A DNA stretch of 64,000 nucleotides from Antennarius striatus. Taxonomy: Eukaryota; Chordata; Actinopteri; Lophiiformes; Antennariidae. The position numbers were made by a program, and so were the translations under genes. Numbering within the stretch: the first letter of the stretch is position 1; each line of letters starts with the position of its first letter. The stretch is from NCBI RefSeq assembly GCF_040054535.1, contig NC_090794.1:6859001-6923000 (forward strand), written 5' to 3'. Shown here one piece after another: positions 1 through 14,300 of this stretch. The notes beneath the pieces are model-generated. The model was not told the DNA's origin and did no database searches. It worked only from the letters and a program-made list of their open reading frames with translations.

Positions 1-1681
1 TGTGTACCTGATGGCAGATGTACGCAGCTCCAATCAGGACCAGAAACACCCGGGAGCACATTGTTACTCTGTAGGGAAAAACACTCATACTTAATAAAAC
101 AACCACTAAAGCAGCTGCAGATCAATCAGATCAATCAATTCCTTATCGCCTCCTAAAGAAGTTACGGTGGATGTGTTAGCTTTTTAAAGAATCTAGAAGA
201 CTTTGAGCAACATATTCAATTTTTCAAGCAGATACAAACATTCACTCCAGCTCTGTTCAGACCTTTTCCAACTTCAGTTGCTAAAATTTGTATTATATCA
301 AAAGATAGATGCTAATTTTGTGTGCATGCTGATTGGTGCTAGGAAGGTTTTGTGCACTTGGTTTATCAGAGCTTGTTATTTGAACACAGCTGGGTGTTTC
401 TGCTGGCTGCACAACCAAAACGATTAGCTGAAAGACGCTATAATTTTTAGTCTTGGTCCACTGAATACACACACATTGCTGTAGATTCTGTGTGAGATAG
501 ACGCTTCCATAACAATCAAACAACGGGTCCAATATTAAGTCGGTCCCAGAACAATAATATGAAACTAATTCAAAGACAAAGACAGCTGTTAGCTCTAATT
601 TCCAAAAATAACCCCTCCATTGCTGTCTGTCACACTGTTCCATTTAAAACAGCAATTTCTTAAATAGTTTATCATTTAAATTAAACTGGATGTTAGTTCT
701 CCACAGTGTAGCTCCACTAACATACCATGTTTTTCTAGAAGCTTTATCGCAGCAGCTATGTGCTTTGGCTTCCAAAGTGTCTGATCTCTGCTTTTCCAGC
801 ATGTTTGCATAGTTTTGAATTCAGTTTGGAAGCAAAGACAACATTTTGGTGGTTTTCCCGCCTACTTGTAGCAGTGCAAGTCTTTCCACACCACCAGCAG
901 AAAAACCAGTAGGTTCAAATGTGAGGCCGATGTGGTAGAACTCATGAACATTTACTAAAACCATTGATTAGACAGAAACATAAGATTATAAACTCTAGTA
1001 TCCACACAAAGATTTACAAATCAGAAAGTATATATATTTATGTATATTCTTTATCAGTCATCCCAATGAGGATATTGATATATACTTCCATTCATAATAA
1101 GATAGTATAACAAGTTTTGATTCCCCTGACAACTTTGTGTAGAATATTTTCTATAGGAAAGAGTCACTTTTTCATATGAGCAAAAAATGTCCACCTGGAT
1201 GATGTCACATTATAATGCATTAGCTCTCTATTTCATGGCTTGGAAGAGCTCAAAGCTCATCAACAATGTTGTGGTTGGACAGGTCCTTATATAAAAAGGT
1301 AATTTTTCCCCACTAAATGTTCAAACATTTTATTTTGACCTACAAACAGATAGTCCCTTATACAATTCTTCTACCCATTTTTAAGCATCAGTGTTACAGA
1401 ACCATCTGTACTGAGAAAGATTTGGCCTAATGCTGCCATGGTCTTATGTGTTTCACGTATAAAATATATGAATAAAAAGCTCTTACCTTGGCTTTACACT
1501 TAGCATGGTACAGAATGCAGATGATTAACCCGTCAGCTTTGCTGCAGCTATAACAGAAATCCAACTGTACTTCATATCTACCATGCATATGTCAAATTGG
1601 AGTCAAAGAAAATGAGCTTATCTCTTAGACAGCCTGTACAATGCTGGGAAGGAAGAGTGCCTTGAGGTTGATGGGTACTGC

Positions 1682-1699
1682 GGGGGGGGGGGGGGGGGG
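1682..1699. repeat. (G)18 run
   Basis: An uninterrupted run of 18 G on the plus strand; simple repeat, length error-prone. Confidence 0.9.
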
Positions 1700-2296
1700 A
1701 CAAGACACTGATGTTTTAAGACCATTTGCATGGATGACATTTCTCCATTTGGATTGCCTTGACTGAAATACGCACAGAGCGTTCCAGCTTTCCATCGATA
1801 TTTACCTACCAAATGAGACATTCTCCTTGAGAAGGTCAAGGAGTGAGCCCAGCTTAGTCTGGGCTCACGAAACCTGCAGCTGAAGATCTTTGATTGTCAC
1901 CAAAATGGGTGGTTTCACAGATACAATGGGACTTGCACTTAAAAGATCTGAATGCTTCTCTCACCACAGTTTATAATCAAAGTATCATACTGCAGTGAGT
2001 TTCAAGCAAACTATTGAAAAAATGAGAAAGAGGTCTTCAAAAAAAATCAGCACAAAAACGGAAAAGAGATTTCAAATCCATTAAGTAAAACTCCTGTGAA
2101 GATAATCCTCTGCTTTTAAAAACTGGTTGGTGATGTGACTTACAAAAAGTTCCCTTTTTGTGTTTCTGATTGTTTATGTATATTGACTGTAAATGTCTCC
2201 CATCCAGTGACTCTATAGAGAGTAATACAGCACATGCTACGGGTATGAAAAGTAAAGGCAATGAGGAAGTGCATGAAGCCTGCATTATTAAAATAA

Positions 2297-2310
2297 CCAC
2301 CAGGGGGCGC
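2297..2310 (+). promoter_or_regulatory. CTCF-type binding motif, forward
   Basis: CCACCAGGGGGCGC fits the vertebrate CTCF core CCASYAGRKGGCRS at all 14 positions. By my arithmetic an exact match on either strand is expected about 0.03 times by chance in 64 kb. Occupancy is inferred only. Confidence 0.6.
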
Positions 2311-3114
2311 TTTCATTGACTGCAAAGAATGTTTAATCACCTTATATTAAAGTCGTCAGAAGATAAGACTCACCTCACTAACCACCTTTTAAATTTCCTT
2401 GTGGCTTCAGTTGACTGTTAAACTTCACTCAAATATTCTTGAAAAGCTGTCAATCATTTTAGGAATAAGCTTGGTTAACAAAAAGAAAAAAGAAAAAGTC
2501 TACCCACAGGAAACCGCTTCCTTGTTCAATAAATTATAAGGAGATTCAAAGGCCATATCACTTCATGAAGGGATGGCTTGCCTCTTGTAATGTTGACTTT
2601 GGGTATTCTGTTTTATATCAGGAGGCTTAGAATCATTATATGTTCAATACAAATGTCTCAAAAAAGACTTCAGTTGTAGCTGTGAATCCTAACAGGAAGT
2701 TGACAGGTCAGGTCGTCAGGTGAAGAACGAAAGACAAGAAACTTAAGAAAGAAGAAGTTCAAAATAATCCCCATTCTACATGTGGAAAGGAAGAGATAAA
2801 GTATTTAATCGTGACGTGATCTGATGAGGAAAACTAATGGCAAATGGTGTCAACAGACTCAATAAGACAGCAGGGACAACAAAAAAGTCTCTTCCTTCCT
2901 TCCTGCATGTGATATTAAAAACTTTTGGGGTAATTTCATTTCCTGTTTGGATTTCTATTTGACTGATAGTCCTGTCCAAGTCAGCTTGTCTTTGCGATGA
3001 CATCCACTGGGTAAACAAGTTCACTGATGTGTGAGAAGGCTGGACCTCGTCCAGCTCATTTGATTGGCAAACTAAAACAAAACAAGAGACATTTTGCATT
3101 TTCTCTCCGGATAT

Positions 3115-3120
3115 TTTATT
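3115..3120 (-). promoter_or_regulatory. Candidate poly(A) signal of the adhesion GPCR
   Basis: AATAAA on the minus strand, about 310 nt past the TGA stop (3428-3430). It is the first canonical hexamer I see in the 3' UTR, which also carries the (CA)n tract at 3209-3291. Confidence 0.5.
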
Positions 3121-3125
3121 TTTCA

Positions 3126-3347
<222 letters not shown>

Positions 3348-3427
3348 TTAAAATTAAATATGGCTAAAATGAAGAGAAAAAAAAAGCTGCTTGGTTCTTG
3401 CAGCTGCTGAGTGTCTGCCTGCAGTAA

Positions 3428-5222
3428 TCATGACGCGTTGGACTGTGATACAGTCTGTGATTGTGATACGGCGTCAGTTCCAGCTGATGTGTTGTAACCA
3501 TCTGAAAAAACAGCATCAGAGCAAAATGATCCAGTCAGTAGAAACATGACAGCTGTTTGGAGCCATGTTAGACATGTTGAGCTTGTTGTTTGACAAAGGA
3601 TTACAGTCAAGTCAAGCATTACCTACAGTATCTCAACTCAAAAAAATCTTTTTAATGCTTTTATGCGGCGCGTGGACTTCATTTATAAGTAAACGTAACA
3701 TAAACAAATGTGTAGGTAACAACATAACGTGTTTTTAATCAAATGTGCTCATTTGTGTGTTATAGTTTGTATGTGTAAATAATTCTGCTATGAGACTTTA
3801 AAAATAACTCACTCACTGTTGATAATTAAATGGTGATGCCTCACCAGCCATGAACCTCACCGCACGTCACTGTCAACTACTAATCACAGTTAACTAGAAT
3901 AACACCGCCAGCCATTAATGCTGACCACAGTCATTATTTTAATTTTCCCTTAATCCTTTTTTTTTTTTGCTATCTAGCATGAGTGAATCAAATGTTAAAT
4001 GTGAGTCAATCAGTCTCACTATGGAACCTTGACCTGCTTAGTATCAAGAAGGAACAATCTGGGAATTAAAGTCATTACGATTCATTCTAGGATGACTGAA
4101 CATCAATCTGTCAAATAGTTGAGATATTTCAATCCAGACCAAATTAGTGGATCAACCAGCTGTTATAAGCCAACATCAGGTGATAAAAGTTCATGAATTG
4201 GACTCATGTATTCCTTCTCTCTTTTAAATTGTAGCTTACCTCTTCCTCTTCTCCAGTTCCTGAAAAAGCCCAATCCAGTTGATGATGCGCCTGAAGTGCT
4301 GGTGGTCTAAAACAGGAATAAAAGAATAAACATGAATAGAATATTATCTGAACCTGCTGACAAAAAAGTCAATATTTAGAAGACTGTCCTTACCTTGGTC
4401 CCAAAGGTGGATGACAGATTTGATATTGATAGTTCTGACTGCACCTGAAATGTTAATGCTCAAAAATCAGTGCAGTTCTATTAAACTCAAACAAACTCTT
4501 TTATCAAATATCAAAGACTTAAAATGTACAATTGTATTTACTTATAAATTCATCATGACCAAAAATGCCTGGATTGCAGCAGATTACTGATGTACAGCGA
4601 CCAAGAGCTAATGTGACAGTGAACAGCAAACTGTTGTACCGTCTCATTTCTTGTGAGTCACTACTTTTACTGCTCGCATGACTAAAAATGAAGTTTCTCT
4701 GCTTATTTTTGCATCTGATGCGCGCGAGTGTATTTATGAAAACTAGACTTTTATCTGTCACACCCAACACTCAACTAATCCAAAGTGGTCATTGCACCCC
4801 TATTTTCTGCATGAAAAACTAAAAAACCCCTGAGATAATACACCTTTATTAATGCTGTTGTATTGGATAATGGTATCCACTATTAAGTCTTCAAATCTCT
4901 TCTTAAATTTTTTTTAAACATTTAGCAAATAATTGTTTGTTATTACGTGATGCCATTTGATTCTTCTTTGCGCTGTAGTGTTATTATTTTTTTAATTAAA
5001 CATTAACAATACAATTTTAGGGAGAGAACATTTTGCACTTTTAAGCGGATTCTACATTTAAAGCTGCAATTAAAACAGATAACATAGAGACATACATACC
5101 TTTTTGTCTAACAGAGTTCCAAACACCAAAATAAAGAAACCCTTTAAAGAAGAAACAAATAGTAATGTCAGCTAAGAGGGTTGTGTGAGTTCAGGTACCA
5201 GATATACGGCTATAATAATAAC

Positions 5223-5313
<91 letters not shown>

Positions 5314-8300
5314 CATTTGTACCTGGAGTGAGTTGAAGAATGCAAATGCAATATGGATTCCTCTATTTGCTGGGCTGACCACCGTTCCAACTCCCAGACC
5401 CCACGTGAATCCAAAAAAGGGTGTGAGAACAAGCAACGTCCGAACGATGACCAGGAGAACGTTTCTCTCAGCTACATGAGCAGCATTTCTGACTGCCCTT
5501 CTCCTCAGCATCTTATACATCACCATGAGCAGGATTAATAGGTTTATTCCAATTATTGTCAGCACAGGGACCACAAACGCCAGCAGGGCTTTAGACTCGT
5601 CATAATTGAGCCAACAGATCCCATTTCTTCTGGTGTATTCTTCATTAGGTGCGGTTACAGCTACTGTTATGGTCGCGATGAGGAGAGGTGATCCATATCC
5701 TATGACGAATCCAATAGCCAACATTGCCTTTTTTGACAAACCCCCTTCAAAGGGGTTGAGTGTGCGGTAAAGCAACAGCAGAGCTGAAGCTAACATCCAG
5801 AAGAACAGGGCTAGGTAGAAAAGATGGATAAAAAATGTCGCTGCAGAGCACGAGTCCAAGTCTTGCCTCTCTGAATCTGAAATAGCCGCCCCCACGATGA
5901 ACCAAATGTTGGCAACCAGGAGAGATAAAGCGATATTAATGATGGAAACGTGACGCAAGTATGAGGTGTTGTTCTTTCTTATTTTTCTCCACACATAACC
6001 TTCGATAATGAGGCATATGACCAAAGAAGCCATGGATATGCCAACTCCAATATAGGTCAAAATGTCTAAGCCAGGGATGTCTATAGCGAACGGGGACATC
6101 AGGATGGAGAATGGGGTCAGGTGGTTGCAGGCACAGGTGACGCTTTCGTTTACATGCATTACCAACTCGCATCCCTCACTGTCCCACCCCCCCAGCTCAC
6201 CAAAGAGACTGAAGTTCCAGAAAACACACTGAGGGCTCAGGAGAGTATCGTTTAAAACTTCAAATGTGAACGAAACGTTACTGACGTCTCCACTGGACTG
6301 AACAATTACAACTCTCCCGTTGATGAAAAGTGAGGAAGCGTTGTCTTCGTTCCTTGGAGGGACGACGTTATCCATGGATGCAAAGGTGATGACGGTGAGC
6401 GACTCTTCTCCGCCATCGGACTCTGGGATGTCAATCTCCACTGAGGAATTAAAATCCCCATTGAAAGTGTTTGTGAATGTCGTTTTGTTCAAGATGGCAA
6501 AGGTTGTGTTAACATCGAACGAGTCACTGGGAAGTCGGCTTGCGAAGACCTCAACAGATAGCAATAATCTTGAGCTGACACTTTCAGTGTTTTGAACGGC
6601 GATTCTCGTTGTTGACACATTTCCAGTGCTATTGAGATTTATCACAAAGTTTCTGGTGTCATTGATATTCAGAAAATCCCATGCTTCCCTCATCTCATCC
6701 CTGGTAAGCTCTCCTACTGTGATCAGAATATCCTAAAGGAAACGAAAGAGGACCTTAGATCAAGAGGAAATAAAGTGTATATTCTTTCAGACACATCTGA
6801 GAAACTCACTTACAGTAATTGTCTCCTGAGTTATTGCGATAGAGGTGTTGGCTATGTTGTTTAATATTTGAACAATGGCAGTTATGGTTGCAGGAGATTC
6901 AGCCACATCCTCAGTTAAGTTCATAGTGACGGCACTGAGAGTGGCCAAGAATAACGGCAGTGTGGTTTCAGTCAAGTTCTGTGAGATATGAAAGAAAACA
7001 GCATTAGCATTTTATCAAATGGTGCTCATTATCTAGCGGGGTTCACATGTTTGTAGCGTTTTCCTAATCTACAAACTTTTTTATGCATACTTTGAACTCT
7101 TTACACAAAATAACTGTTTCCAAAGGGATTTACTGGAATTTGGGCTCATCTGAGGGTTGTATGTTGTTGTTGATTGGGTCCTGAAAGGATTAATCATTTT
7201 AAGCTGGTATCATTAGATGAAAAGAAAAAGAAAAAACAAACAAACACAAAAAACAAAGAGAAAAATAGAATAAAACTATCTGCAAATACGATCTGACTTG
7301 AGCATGTAATAAATAAGCAATAATGTCTTTTTACTTAAAAGTCACAGCATTAGTGGCATAAGTGAACAATGCACAGTGACTAAAAGTGCTTTCATGTTTT
7401 CATCTCATTCCCAGCCCAACGGGACGACGAGGAGCACGTTTAATACATAGGAAATACAAAACTTCAGGCTTAAAATCATGTTGTAAATAATGTCATCCAG
7501 TTCTACTTTTGGCATGACACACCCATTCTCAGCACCGGTTCTAGTAATCATCAACTACCCCTAATAAAAGCAAACTCTTTCTTATGCACTAGGTGTGTCT
7601 GTTCATGCAGAACGGAATGTTTACAGGGTACTTGTTTGGGCTTCTGTCTCCTGGATAATGGATCTGTTCAGATGTACAGTTCAAAGTATTTTCCCTAAGT
7701 TATCCAACGTATAGGTGACTGAAGGATGTGGTGCAAACTAGACACTTCCTGTCACATCAGTGCAACTGATCTAAGTGGGCACCATCAAGTCTGTTTACCT
7801 TTTTACACCTTTGGTTATCAAAAAGGATTCATTTTTCTATCAATAATGCATTTAATCCTGGTATAAAATTTTTAAAAAAAATCTTCATCAAGAAATAGGG
7901 TTTCCCAGGCATACAGTGATATGGAATCCATCTGGTAACATACAGAGTATTCAATTACACTGGAAAACATGGATGAAAGGAAGAATTCAGAAGTTTTCAG
8001 ATATTGTAATTGAGATACTTTTTGATGTCTATTACCTGTCTATCTTATCTACCTGTCTATTGAAAGATCAATGTTGGAGGATAAAAAAAGGATTAGAGGT
8101 TCCAGAAAAAGAATACAAAATACTAATGCACTAAAGTTTCTTTGGCCAATAATATCTTTGAATATGATTTTACGCATGAAAAAGTAACGTCTGGCAAAAA
8201 AGTCTATGAATGTATGACATGAAAGTTGTGGTACAAGAGTATTTTGTGGCATCATGTGGTAACACTTAATCATTTGGTGTCCAAGATGGAGAAAAAGGTC

Positions 8301-11300
8301 ACCTCTGACCGGTCGAGTAGCATCTGAATCACCGCCAGCACACAGAGGTCCAGTTCAATTTCCCATTGACCGTTTTCCCTACAGACTGCTATCATTTCTC
8401 CCACACTCTCTGCATCGCAGGGACCTGCAACCCTGTCGTCAATATTTCCATCGCCAAAGACAGGGTCATTGGAACATAAAAAATCTGGACAGAAGAAAAT
8501 TTATTCATAGAAGTTTATTGTAGGAAAATAATTCTTGATCAGTGTCACGGGTTCGTCAATGCAGCGGGGGGAAAAATTGATGGTGCAGCCACAAAAGATC
8601 AGTTTTGGTGGGGTTTTTATCACTGTAAATATTTTTTCACTGGTTGTTGTTGGTGAAAATAAAAACCCCAACAAAACGGATCTTTTGCGGCTGAGCCATC
8701 AATTTTTTCCCTGCTGCATTCACGAACCCGCTGCATTCACAGACTTGGTAGCATGCTTTCATAATTGGATCAGTACTTACCCTCTGCAGATAATTCTAGA
8801 ATTATTTCTCTGGAAAATTCTGGAAAGTTTAACACTCGGCAAACAAATCTTTCTTCTGTGCTCTCACAACTGGTAATGGAAAACGTATGGGTGATATTCT
8901 GACCTGTGCCTAAACAGATATAACATATATAAGTTAACCAAGATGAAGAAAACATAGCGTTACTGATATGTGTATACATCAAAAATGTACTGTAAGATTC
9001 CCTGATATAGTTGCTAAACATTTTTGCCGAATAGATTCATCTTTATAAAGCTTTAGTTTCAGGTTTACCTGCAGCAGGTATTCCTACAAACTCCACCTGA
9101 AAGTCTCCGTTGACCAAGCAACTCAACTGTACGTCCCTTGGATCTCTACAATCAATCGTTATCCTGATTGGTGACACGGTGATCACGGGCGTCACTCTGG
9201 CAGTGACTTCGCTCATGGACGTCTGTACAAAGGTCAGGTTGCCGTCTATCAACCTACATTCATATAATCCTGAAAGTAAAGGTGATCATCATTTACAATA
9301 AAATCAGTGTGAAGGCAGTAATATAAAACAAGTATGGGGTAGACACCGGCATCATGAATTCATGATGGCTATATGTTGAACTGTCAGAAAATGTACAGTA
9401 TTATTTAGACATTCTCAAGAAAAGCACAATTGATCTAACTACTGTCAAAACTCAATTAAGGGCTGATGTGCATTGAGTTTAATCCAGTCACCTCCAGAAA
9501 GAAAAAGGCAGCTTGGATGAACGGTGAAAAGTCCTCCTTAAAACAAGTGCAGTTGCTTTTCATTTAGTCTAATAGCACCTGGATGAACAAATAAGTCTAA
9601 TAGCTGGGACTGAGTGGCTGCACGGTTGACATAAGCATCCACAGTCCATATTATGTCAGTTTTACGAATATGAATACCATCTAAATTTGTCAAATTTTCA
9701 TTGGTTAAAGCTTATTGAATTTAAAGAAAACAAAAGACCTCCAAATATTTTCTGAGCTGGTTTGTTGGCCTATTGGAGACAATATAAAAATCAAAACCCT
9801 TCATCAAAACTCTTCGTAGTTCACAACACAATCGCAAAAGTCCCAGACCACACTTGCATGGTCATTATCTATGATTCTAAAATGTGAGACGGAAATAAAA
9901 CATTATGTTTTTTCACGAGACCAGCTCTTGTCCTTACCAATGTTAAAGTCAAAAAATGGTGAAATAATTAAAAATGCCATTCCATTCATTCGTGAAAAGC
10001 TGTGTACGCTGTCCTCTGTTACTGGCTCGTTGTTACGTCTCCACTCCACCGACCAGTTGGGACTAAAAAACTCTGGGGGAGGCCCACATGACAGATTCAA
10101 GGTTCCACCTAAAAACACTTCAGGTGGCTGAACCATTAGCGTTTCTCCCTCTGTGCAACAGGTACAAAAAAAAACAATAATTAAACAATCAAGTACAAAA
10201 AAAATCACATATTATTACTATGGCAAAGATTGCTCATGCAAATGTTAAAAAATCCTAAGTTTTGTGTATTTCAAAATATTTCACAACTGTGTAAATGTGG
10301 CTTACCATCAATTATAACACGGAAAAGATTTGACATCTCAGATAATATTCCATTTTGTGCATTTCTAAGTTCGTTCATGCCAAAACTGTTTGCTCTCACA
10401 TTATATAGGATGATAGTGCTTCCTTCCCTGTAATACACATTTAAATCAAATTAAAATCCAATTAAAGTAACAATTGCATACATTGTAGTCCATTTAGAAC
10501 CTTATTATAACCACATGAGGAATGTATTTGAATCTATCGAATGAGTATAGTTTCATAATTAATTGTATTGATGTGTGTTGTGAAATATCAGCACGCAAAT
10601 AGAATATATTTGTTTTGTGGTTTTCATTCCTATAATGTTTTATCTGGAACACCGTTTGAATGAGAAAAAAAAAATTCCCAAATTTCATGAGATAGTGTCG
10701 TGTGTACCGCCCACATTCTTAAAAAAGCCAAGCGAGGCGCTTACAAAGTTATTACATTTTATTTTTGGAAAGGGGGCTCTAAAAGGATAAAGAGTAAGTA
10801 CAAGCTGATCAAAACAGTGCTGCCTTTTTTTGTTTTTACTAGGGAAGTTCTGCTTTAATTAATAGTTTCTCTCTTTATTGAGTTCAGGTCTGGTCTTGCT
10901 TTGTGAAACTGCACTAACATTCTGAGGCTTAGTGTCTTTGTCACAATCCAATGTGATTCTATCTATTTCTACTGATAAATACAATATTAAATACAATATA
11001 ATATAAATGCAATAGGTTTAATAGGATTTATCTGATGGGGCAAATAAGTCTCCATGAATCCACTGAGTATTTTAGGTGTTCCCAAAGTGTTTGTCGGATC
11101 TACATTATTGATTAAACAGCCATTCTCAAATTCACTGTGGCAGCTTCATCTTCAAATAATGGAACTTTTTGACTTACGTGAAGCCGAGTAACTCAGCACT
11201 TATTCTAGATGTGATGTGTATCTCGGTTTGAACTTGTATCTGTTTGAAGAAGTAAGATTCAGCTTAATACGGATTCTCCATATACATCGAGGTAAAACAT

Positions 11301-14300
11301 CTACCAGACATTGTAATGAATGACACATCAAGACTTACAATATCATTTGTGATTATGTAAAGTGCGTTGTCTTCATTGTTGAAACCTTCGTCAAACGCCA
11401 GGTCCAGGATGACTGTCATGTTTGCTATCAACGGAGATGAACTCTATCAATACATTTATTGTGTGATAACCTCAGATGTTGGCGGGTTTGTAAGGAGAAC
11501 TCTGGGCATCAGGAAAAATATATGTTAGGTAAATAAACCTGTTCAGCATTACATACCTGTATCTGTTCCACACTGGATGTTATCTGTGGAATAACATTGA
11601 AGATGAAATTACACCACATACAGTATGTAATATTTCATCTTTACTATTAGATTAGACAGAAAAGTCAACACAACCACAACCAGATAGATATACTGTAGAA
11701 AGACAGATACAGATATCTATACAGTATGTTGCGTTTTTATTGTATTTAAACAGTTAAAAATAGCAATCCTCACCTGGGATTGGTTGGCAGAAGACGTCAT
11801 CAGAAGGAAGACCGTTTATGCAGTCACATTGTTCTGCAGTGTTGCCTCTACACGCACCGAAGGTATCACATCTTTCACATGACCACAAAAACCCATCTTC
11901 ACATTGACACTGCCGTCCTCCATCGGGGTTTAGCGAGCAACCTGCCAAAGAAATGTCAAAACTCTTCCAGCCATTGTGCGTAAATCGTTCACGATTAGAT
12001 GAAACACTAAGAAAATAAGCAAACAAAATTTTTACCTGTGGTGAAAATTAAGTCAGTTAGTATTAAGGAGTAAGGGATGATGTCCAAGGGGAGACGAAAA
12101 TCTGCAATGTCTTCCCTGAATTGTGCGAAGAAGTTATTTGGTGCATTGGGAATGTTAAGGACCAGATCAATCTCTTTTTGGGCTGTGGAGGAAGAAAGAG
12201 AATATCCAGAAATAGCATCCTCACCATATCGTACAGCAACATTCACAATTACAGGTCAGTTCTGCCTGGATTTAAACATTAGTTTCATTTTGTTAAATAT
12301 CAGATTTGGCTTGAATTTTCAGAAAAATGCACACAGACCTTCATTTCCTACATTTAGATTGTCTTAGATTGTCTTAGATTTATATTGTCTTTCACTGTAT
12401 TTTAAAAATCTCTTCTGTGCTCACCCCGGCCTGTAGGTTGTTTTCAAACTAAGCTGGAAACACTTTTTTTTTCTTTTCCATAATGAAGTGCTTTCAAGAC
12501 ATGAGGCAGAACCTGAGCCATCAGATTTTTTAATGGGAAACATCATAATGCAGGAACAAACATGACATTTTCTACAGTCTACCAGTATAAGCAAGTACAA
12601 TCTTGAACCTATTTTCAAAAGCAGGAAATGTTAAATTAAGTACGATTGTTTTGATTTTCTGATTAACTGATTTATTCTAAATAAGTAATATTTAAGTAAT
12701 AATTATTGATTTTTGGAAGAAAAAAAATTTCGTATCAATTTTGGTTTTCAATGGCATCATAATCCATGCTGATGACCACTGCTCAGTGTGTGAGTGAACT
12801 GAACCTACTTAGATTTGTTTGGCAGATTTCGCCGGAAGCAGGACGGTCATTAATGCATCCACATGTGTCTCCCATGCTGTCATCGCAGGATCCGTAGGTC
12901 ATGCAGGCTTCACTTGACCACATAAAGTTCTGCTCACATCTACACTGGACTGTTTCCAACCCTGGTACACAAACTACGTGGACAGACAGCAGCACATAAG
13001 AGCAGTGTCCTTTAACAGTACTGACATTCTGGTTAGACAGCAAAACAACCTGAAAGCATTTCATTATTACCTGTTGTGAGGTTTATGCTGGTAATATTAA
13101 AAGTGCTGTTTAATATAGGAAAACTGATGGTGTTCAGAACTCTTTGGAGATTCTCTAGGTCAGTTGTCCTTATATAGACTTGAAGGTCAAGAGAGATGCT
13201 TGGCGTGTCTGTGGAGACATGAGACAGACACAATCAAATGACAGAGACGGATGCAGCGTGGAAACAATCTGCTGATAGTCATGTGACTCACCTGCTCTTT
13301 TTTCCCTTTCATGAATGCTCAGTGACTTTTCGAATGACATTTCCTGATGAAAACAAGTTTCATGCGGTTATGTTCAGGTGTCTACTGTGCCGATCTACTA
13401 GCATGAAGTATTTTAAATATTTAAAAACCACAGACTTTCTTTTCTGCAGTCACACAGGTTTGTTTGTTTGTTTGTTTGTTTTTCTGCAGGTACAGACGCA
13501 GATTCTGAATCCACTTCCGAACTTATTTTAACAACTTATTTGTAAAATGAGGCTTACTTTTGTCAATATCATGAAAAATGATGAATCTGATTAAAATTAA
13601 AAATGCGTAAACACAAACAACTCATGACGTTGCAGCACCGAGGTGATAAATGAAATTACATGTATTAAAAAGGGCCAGTTTTTATTGGCTGGCAATACAA
13701 TAACAAACAGGGGTGGAGATGTGGCGCTGCCTCCGTGACATAGCTGAGATGATTCAGATGCTTGGGTTTTTCAAAAGAATTTTCTGAATCTCTAAGAACC
13801 TTGAAAGCAAATCATATGTTGGTGTAGAATTCATATCCTTCTGCTGATAAACACATTCTTCACTCACTGATCTGAGCTGAGGCACACAACGGCGGTGATC
13901 AGTTAAGGCGTTCACTTATACGGGCAACAGGTGTGGTACACCCAGGACACATAGCCAGTGCATTGCAGTGCCACACAGAGATAGACAAATGCTCTCACAC
14001 ACACACTCTGTTCTAAATTGATTTTGACCTAAATTCCATGTTTTGGTGCTGCCCACTGGGCCATTGTGCCCCCTCCATTCACTGAACACGTTCATGTTTT
14101 TGTTGAGTAGTGATATGAATGCATCATTTTTCTGGAAGATGAGAGACATAACATTAATCTCTCCTGTCACATGATCCAGATTCAGATCCAGATCCTGCAT
14201 TTCGTCCACGGAAACTTGACAATTTGGAAATCTGAACCAGAATTATTATGAATGCATGAGAGAAATATTGCTTTTACATGAGAGATAAGTTTCCAACTGG

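Larger units (their letters stand above)
1..3114. other. Non-coding flank downstream of the adhesion GPCR
   Basis: AT-rich sequence with only short, unconvincing open frames. It holds an 18-base G run (1682-1699) and the CTCF-type motif at 2297-2310. I see no exon with family signatures. Confidence 0.6.

Noticed and set aside
5191..5322. Poly-tyrosine C-terminus of the receptor reading frame
   Set aside because: It is intronic (ATT)n read past a good donor; splicing to 5141 gives the conserved TM7 end GFFILVF.
13916..14209. Open frame in receptor intron 1 as an extra ectodomain exon
   Set aside because: The 52-nt exon at 13343-13292 already satisfies both neighbouring phases, and this frame has no matching splice pair.
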